A DNA stretch of 7,596 nucleotides from Enterovibrio sp051650965 (GTDB lineage Bacteria; Pseudomonadota; Gammaproteobacteria; Enterobacterales; Vibrionaceae): contig JBOFRL010000059.1 in the NCBI GenBank assembly GCA_051650965.1, forward strand, positions 1-7,596, in the 5' to 3' direction. The translations under genes were made by a program, and so were the position numbers. Of this stretch, positions 4,598 through 7,596 are shown piece after piece. A model generated the notes under the pieces. That model was not told the DNA's origin, ran no database searches, and was given only the letters and a program-made list of their open reading frames with translations. Positions within the stretch are counted from its first letter, which is position 1; each line of letters opens with the position of its first letter.

Positions 4598-6271
4598 ATG
4601 CGTAAAATTAAGCTTGTGATTGTCGGTGGCGTAGCGGGCGGAGCATCCGCGGCGGTGCGTGCGCGGCGTTTGTCGGAAACGGCCGAGATCGTTGTGCTCG
4701 AGCGCGGCGCCTACGTCTCCTTTGCCAATTGCGGGCTGCCTTATCACATTGGCGGCGAAATTGCTGAGCGCCAGCAGCTGCTGCTCAAAACGCCGCAGGA
4801 TTTCATTCAGCGTTTCAACATCGATGTGCGCACTCGCCACAACGTGCTGCAAATTGACGCGAAAAAGAAAGTGCTTGAGGTAAAAGACGAGCTGACGGGA
4901 AAAATTTACCACGAAAGTTATGATCAACTCCTGCTTAGTACGGGAGCTGCGCCGGTTCGCCCTCCCCTGCCAGGCGTTGAGCTGCCAGGCGTTTTTACTT
5001 TGCGCACGCTTCCCGATATGGACAAAATTTTAGCGCACATCAAGCAGCATCAGTTAACGCACGCTACAGTGGTTGGCGGCGGATTTATCGGGCTTGAAAT
5101 GGTGGAAGCGCTGGTCAATCTAGGGATCAAGGTGACACTGCTCGAGCTTGGTTCTCAAGTGATGAGCTCGGTTGATGGCGAAATGGCGGCGGTTTTGCAC
5201 CAAGTACTCAGGCAAAAAGGGGTCGATGTGCGCCTGCGAACGAGCCTTACCGCGATCGCGCCGCTTACCGAGGCGCAAGGACACGGCTTGCAGCTGCGCT
5301 TAAATGCTGGCGGCACGCTGGCGACGGGAATGGTGCTGCTGGCTGTCGGCGTCAAACCTGACACCAAACTTGCCCAAAGCGCCGGATTGACGCTAGGGCC
5401 GCGCGGCGGTATTCGCGTGGACGTGTTCATGCGCACCTCCGATCCTTACATTTATGCGGTGGGCGACGTGGTCGAAACGGCGGAGCTTGTCACCGGTAAA
5501 GCGGTGTTGGTGCCGCTCGCGGGGCCTGCAAACCGCCAAGGACGCATTGCCGCGCAAAATATGCTCGGCGGAAATCAACGTTATCAGCGCAGTCAGGCGA
5601 CGGCGATTTGTAAAGTGTTTGATCACGCGATAGCGAGCGTAGGCCTTAATGAGAAAACAGCGCAGCGTTTGCACATGCATTATGAAAAGGTGTACGTGCA
5701 TGCCGCCAATCATGCCAGCTACTACCCTAACAGCACTCCGATTTCACTCAAACTGCTTTTTTCTCCCGATACTGGCGCGATTTTAGGCGCGCAGGCGGTA
5801 GGCAAAGCGGGAATAGACAAATGCATTGATGTGCTAGCCGTGGCGCAGCGCGCGGGTCTGAGGGTGTTCGATTTAGAAGATCTTGAGCTAAGTTACGCGC
5901 CGCCGTTTAACAGCGCCCGCGACGTTGTCAATCAAATCGGCCTGCTGGCGACCAATGTGCTTAGCGGCGACACCGAGATCTGCCACGCGTCCGATATTTT
6001 AAAAATCAATCCGGCGCAGCAGTGTCTGCTTGACATCCGCAGCGCAAACGAGCTGGTAACCATCGGCCGCTATCCTAACGCGCTGCATATCCCGCTGGAT
6101 GAGCTGCGCGGGCGACTTAATGAGTTGCCAAAGGGGAAAGAGATTTTGATTGGCTGTCAGTCTGGTTTGCGCGGGCATGTTGCTTATCGTTTATTGAAAC
6201 AAAAGGGATTTCGGGCGAGAAATCTCTCCGGCGGCTATAAAACCTACCAGATGTATCTGGCGTCGCTATAG
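4598..6271 (+). CDS. cdr: CoA-disulfide reductase fused to C-terminal rhodanese (CoADR-RHD)
   Basis: This 557-residue flavoprotein has three parts. Residues 1-320 hold FAD and NAD(P)H Rossmann domains, with GGVAGGASAA near residue 10, VVGGGFIGLE near 160 and the FAD motif YAVGDV near 288. A dimerisation domain follows to about 450, with Tyr375/376 in ASYYPN and Tyr433 in LSYAPPFNSARD, matching the tyrosines of CoA-disulfide reductases. The rhodanese spans about 460-557. Cys45 in SFANCGLPYH is the single redox cysteine; Cys520 in GCQSGLRG is the rhodanese nucleophile. The enzyme reduces CoA disulfide, CoA persulfide or polysulfide, and the rhodanese moves the sulfane sulfur. The ATG at 4598 was chosen over GTG at 4589 because AAGAAGG lies at the right distance. 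The gene follows the dioxygenase by 45 bases, probably in the same transcript. Preferred substrate and direction of sulfur flow are not fixed by sequence. Confidence 0.9.
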   Translation: MRKIKLVIVGGVAGGASAAVRARRLSETAEIVVLERGAYVSFANCGLPYHIGGEIAERQQLLLKTPQDFIQRFNIDVRTRHNVLQIDAKKKVLEVKDELTGKIYHESYDQLLLSTGAAPVRPPLPGVELPGVFTLRTLPDMDKILAHIKQHQLTHATVVGGGFIGLEMVEALVNLGIKVTLLELGSQVMSSVDGEMAAVLHQVLRQKGVDVRLRTSLTAIAPLTEAQGHGLQLRLNAGGTLATGMVLLAVGVKPDTKLAQSAGLTLGPRGGIRVDVFMRTSDPYIYAVGDVVETAELVTGKAVLVPLAGPANRQGRIAAQNMLGGNQRYQRSQATAICKVFDHAIASVGLNEKTAQRLHMHYEKVYVHAANHASYYPNSTPISLKLLFSPDTGAILGAQAVGKAGIDKCIDVLAVAQRAGLRVFDLEDLELSYAPPFNSARDVVNQIGLLATNVLSGDTEICHASDILKINPAQQCLLDIRSANELVTIGRYPNALHIPLDELRGRLNELPKGKEILIGCQSGLRGHVAYRLLKQKGFRARNLSGGYKTYQMYLASL

Positions 6272-6280
6272 CGCGAAAAA

Positions 6281-6298
6281 AGCCCCGCAATCGGGGCT
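6281..6298. terminator. Hairpin terminator at the end of the sulfur cluster
   Basis: AGCCCCG and CGGGGCT form a perfect, GC-rich 7-bp stem with a CAAT loop, starting ten bases after the stop of the CoA-disulfide reductase gene. Six A's precede it on the plus strand, so the T-tract is on the minus strand. On the plus strand only GAAATTT follows. It probably stops leftward transcription from the relaxase side best and rightward transcription less efficiently. Confidence 0.7.
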
Positions 6299-6597
6299 GA
6301 AATTTGCGCAAATAGCGCGAGTTTCGTAAAGGAGCAGAGTTTGTCACGCTGCGATAGGTTGCGCGTGGTTACCGCGGGCAAGTGCCTCGCGTTATCAAGG
6401 AGTAGTGACGGCAACTCGTCCTTATTTTTACGCGCCTAATAGTTGTTCAAGCAGATCAAAAACTGCTTTTGATTGCAGCGATAGCAACACTCTGCAGACT
6501 GGATAAAAATCGGAACAAGCTCATAAGTCGAAGGCGATCACATAGAAACAGTTTGAGTATGCTGCAGCGCGTTGTTTTTCCTGAGGTTAAACGAACG
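6299..6597. other. Gene-free stretch with inverted repeats
   Basis: No convincing gene is seen in this gap. It contains a perfect 12-bp palindrome ATTTGCGCAAAT (6302-6313). A GC-rich imperfect hairpin lies at 6373-6391 (CGCGGGC with GCC-T-CGCG), and ATCAAAA/TTTTGAT form a 7-bp stem with a 5-base loop (6455-6473). Short left-reading frames at 6456-6524 and 6428-6490 lack ribosome sites. It lies directly downstream of the relaxase remnant and may be decayed mobile-element sequence; an origin or small RNA cannot be claimed. Confidence 0.4.
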
Positions 6598-7476
6598 TCA
6601 CAATCGATGTTTGGGCGAATCGTCATTCTTTAAAATAGCGGCTTGCTCTTGTTCGCGCATTTGCAGCCAAGCCTCCCGCCTGCTTGTCTCTAGCTCCGGA
6701 TCAGCAAAACTGAGCGCAATTTTGCCACTGATCGCGACGCGCACAACCTGCTCCCTAAATCGCCACGTGCCCTGTACGTCGATTTCACAGCCAAAACGCG
6801 CCAACGCCAAGCGCAGCGCGGTGGCGACAACCTCGTCCCCCGCAGCCACTGAGACCTGCAATTTGTCGCCATCGTCGCGAATTGCGCCGACTTTTGTGCG
6901 CAAAATGAGTGTTCCTTGCTTAGTAATGTTATCGATGGGCAATGAGCTCGTTTCTAATTTTCGCCCTGCCTTCACGGCCATAATGGCATCGCCCAACAGC
7001 CCTTGCGTTTGTTCGCGCGAACGCAACAACTCCAGCGCTTGCAAATTGCCGCGCATCGCCTGCTGCTTGAGCCAATCCGCCCAAGCAAGCCGCGGATATT
7101 GCGCTGCTAACTGCTGGCGTTGGTGCAAGTTTTGCTGACGAAGCTCCGCCATTTGCGCTTTCCAAGACTCTTTAGCCTGTGCGAACAGTATTTTTTGCAG
7201 GAAACGCCCGCCGCCGAGCACCTTTATCAGCGAACGCTGCATCTTGTCGGCACGCTTGGCCGCCGCAAAGTGCGTCTCTTTTTGATAGCGCAGTTTTTGC
7301 CAAGCGAGCCGGCGCGCCGCACCCAGCTGCTGCTCCTCCTGATATTGAGCGTACAGCGCCGCCGTCTCTTTTCTAAAGCCAATTGGGCGTTTTTCGTAGC
7401 GCGACTTAACTGGCGTGTTAATTTGCGCATTTTTATGCGCAAAAGGACCAAGGCGCGCTTCTATACCCATGAGCAT
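6598..7476 (-). pseudogene. C-terminal remnant of a MOBP/TraI-like conjugative relaxase (LPD7-like domain)
   Basis: A left-reading frame, open from a TTG at 7548 to the stop at 6598 (316 codons), encodes what looks like the C-terminal part of a TraI/MobA-type relaxase. Counting from that TTG, residues 30-35 (EARLGP) and the SRYEKRP segment at 49-55 match the family. A basic alpha-helical region follows (60-180) with AAAKRADK, LGGGR and AWADWL. Residues 210-285 resemble the LPD7 domain: RDDGDKLQVS, then a VVATALRLALARFG helix, then FADPELE. The N-terminal relaxase domain with the nicking tyrosine and HUH histidines is absent. Family-like sequence starts right where the neighbouring IS630-type element would end, so insertion appears to have removed the front. 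The chosen 5' limit is an in-frame ATG without a ribosome site. A short truncated protein might still be made, but it could not nick DNA. Confidence 0.7.
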
Positions 7477-7596
7477 TGAAGGTGCTTGATTTTTAATAAC
7501 TTTGATATCACACTGCGCGCCATGAAAATTATTCTCACTCCAGAACAAAAGCAGCAGCTAGAAGTGATGCACGACACAACCCGCGATGGTCGAGTG
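7466..7596 (+). mobile_element. IS630-family insertion sequence, left end (runs off right edge)
   Basis: An IS630-type transposase gene begins at 7522 and faces right. Relaxase-like sequence ends at about 7463. Two overlapping TA dinucleotides lie at 7462-7465, and IS630-family elements insert at TA. The left end is therefore placed just after them, leaving about 57 bases of terminal DNA before the gene. The other end is outside the window, so the terminal repeat is unconfirmed. Confidence 0.6.
7522..7596 (+). CDS. IS630-family transposase, N-terminal 25 codons (runs off right edge)
   Basis: Only the first 25 residues are visible: MKIILTPEQKQQLEVMHD followed by TTRDGRV. This start is one I recognise from enterobacterial IS630-family transposases, where it precedes the helix-turn-helix region that binds the terminal repeats. 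The DDE catalytic core would lie to the right. The frame is open to the window edge. No clear ribosome site lies before the ATG, which is common for these elements. The gene points away from the relaxase remnant, and its leader probably contains the IS end. Identification rests on a short sequence, so it is good but not certain. Confidence 0.75.
   Translation, partial: MKIILTPEQKQQLEVMHDTTRDGRV

Noticed and set aside
6456..6524. Left-reading 22-codon frame in the gap beyond the relaxase remnant as a real gene
   Set aside because: No ribosome site precedes its ATG, it stops inside a hairpin, and it competes with another short frame. It is kept only as a low-interest observation.
7477..7548. 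Relaxase start at the TTG at 7548
   Set aside because: These codons lie inside the IS630 end and antisense to its transposase start. They show no relaxase similarity and look like read-through from the insertion.
1..7596. A composite transposon bounded by the two insertion sequences
   Set aside because: The left element is IS3-family and the right one IS630-family. Their transposases do not act on each other's ends, so the pair does not define one mobile unit.
1..7596. tRNA, rRNA, CRISPR array or named riboswitch
   Set aside because: No cloverleaf, spaced repeat array or recognisable aptamer core was seen on either strand.

Overview
The window reads as accessory DNA of a gammaproteobacterium, probably an Enterobacterales member. 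The clues are the IS3 (IS407-type) and IS630-type transposases, a PliG-like periplasmic protein, and a sulfur cassette laid out much like the bigR/pigS-pmp-blh loci of proteobacteria. The genus cannot be fixed from the sequence. A relaxase remnant and two unrelated insertion sequences at the edges suggest a plasmid or integrated mobile element.

Layout from left to right: (1) bases 1-658, left-reading, the 5' part of an IS3-family element with orfA, a slippery frameshift heptamer and the start of orfB. (2) About 200 bases of unassigned spacer. (3) A left-reading secreted protein resembling the g-type lysozyme inhibitor PliG (868-1275). (4) A left-reading four-gene run: an ArsR-family regulator of the BigR/YgaV/SqrR type (3221-3562), two half-size YeeE/YedE membrane proteins (2803-3231 and 2349-2780) and a TauE/SafE sulfite exporter (1517-2308). 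(5) An AT-rich divergent promoter and operator region near 3610-3650. (6) Two right-reading genes: a metallo-beta-lactamase-fold persulfide dioxygenase (3692-4552) and a CoA-disulfide reductase fused to a rhodanese (4598-6271), followed by a strong hairpin. (7) A 300-base gap with inverted repeats but no recognised gene. (8) The left-reading C-terminal part of a MOBP/TraI-like relaxase with an LPD7-like domain, beheaded by (9) a right-reading IS630-family transposase that runs off the right edge.

The central six genes form a coherent module for handling reactive sulfur. The inferred scheme is as follows. The split YeeE pair moves sulfur compounds across the inner membrane. The CoA-disulfide reductase-rhodanese interconverts CoA or glutathione persulfides. 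The dioxygenase oxidises glutathione persulfide to sulfite, and TauE exports the sulfite. The ArsR protein has two cysteines at the same spacing as the dithiol switch of SqrR and probably represses both arms from one operator. No sulfide:quinone oxidoreductase is present in the window. The module type is known; its placement on mobile DNA with a full CoA-disulfide reductase-rhodanese is the most notable aspect.
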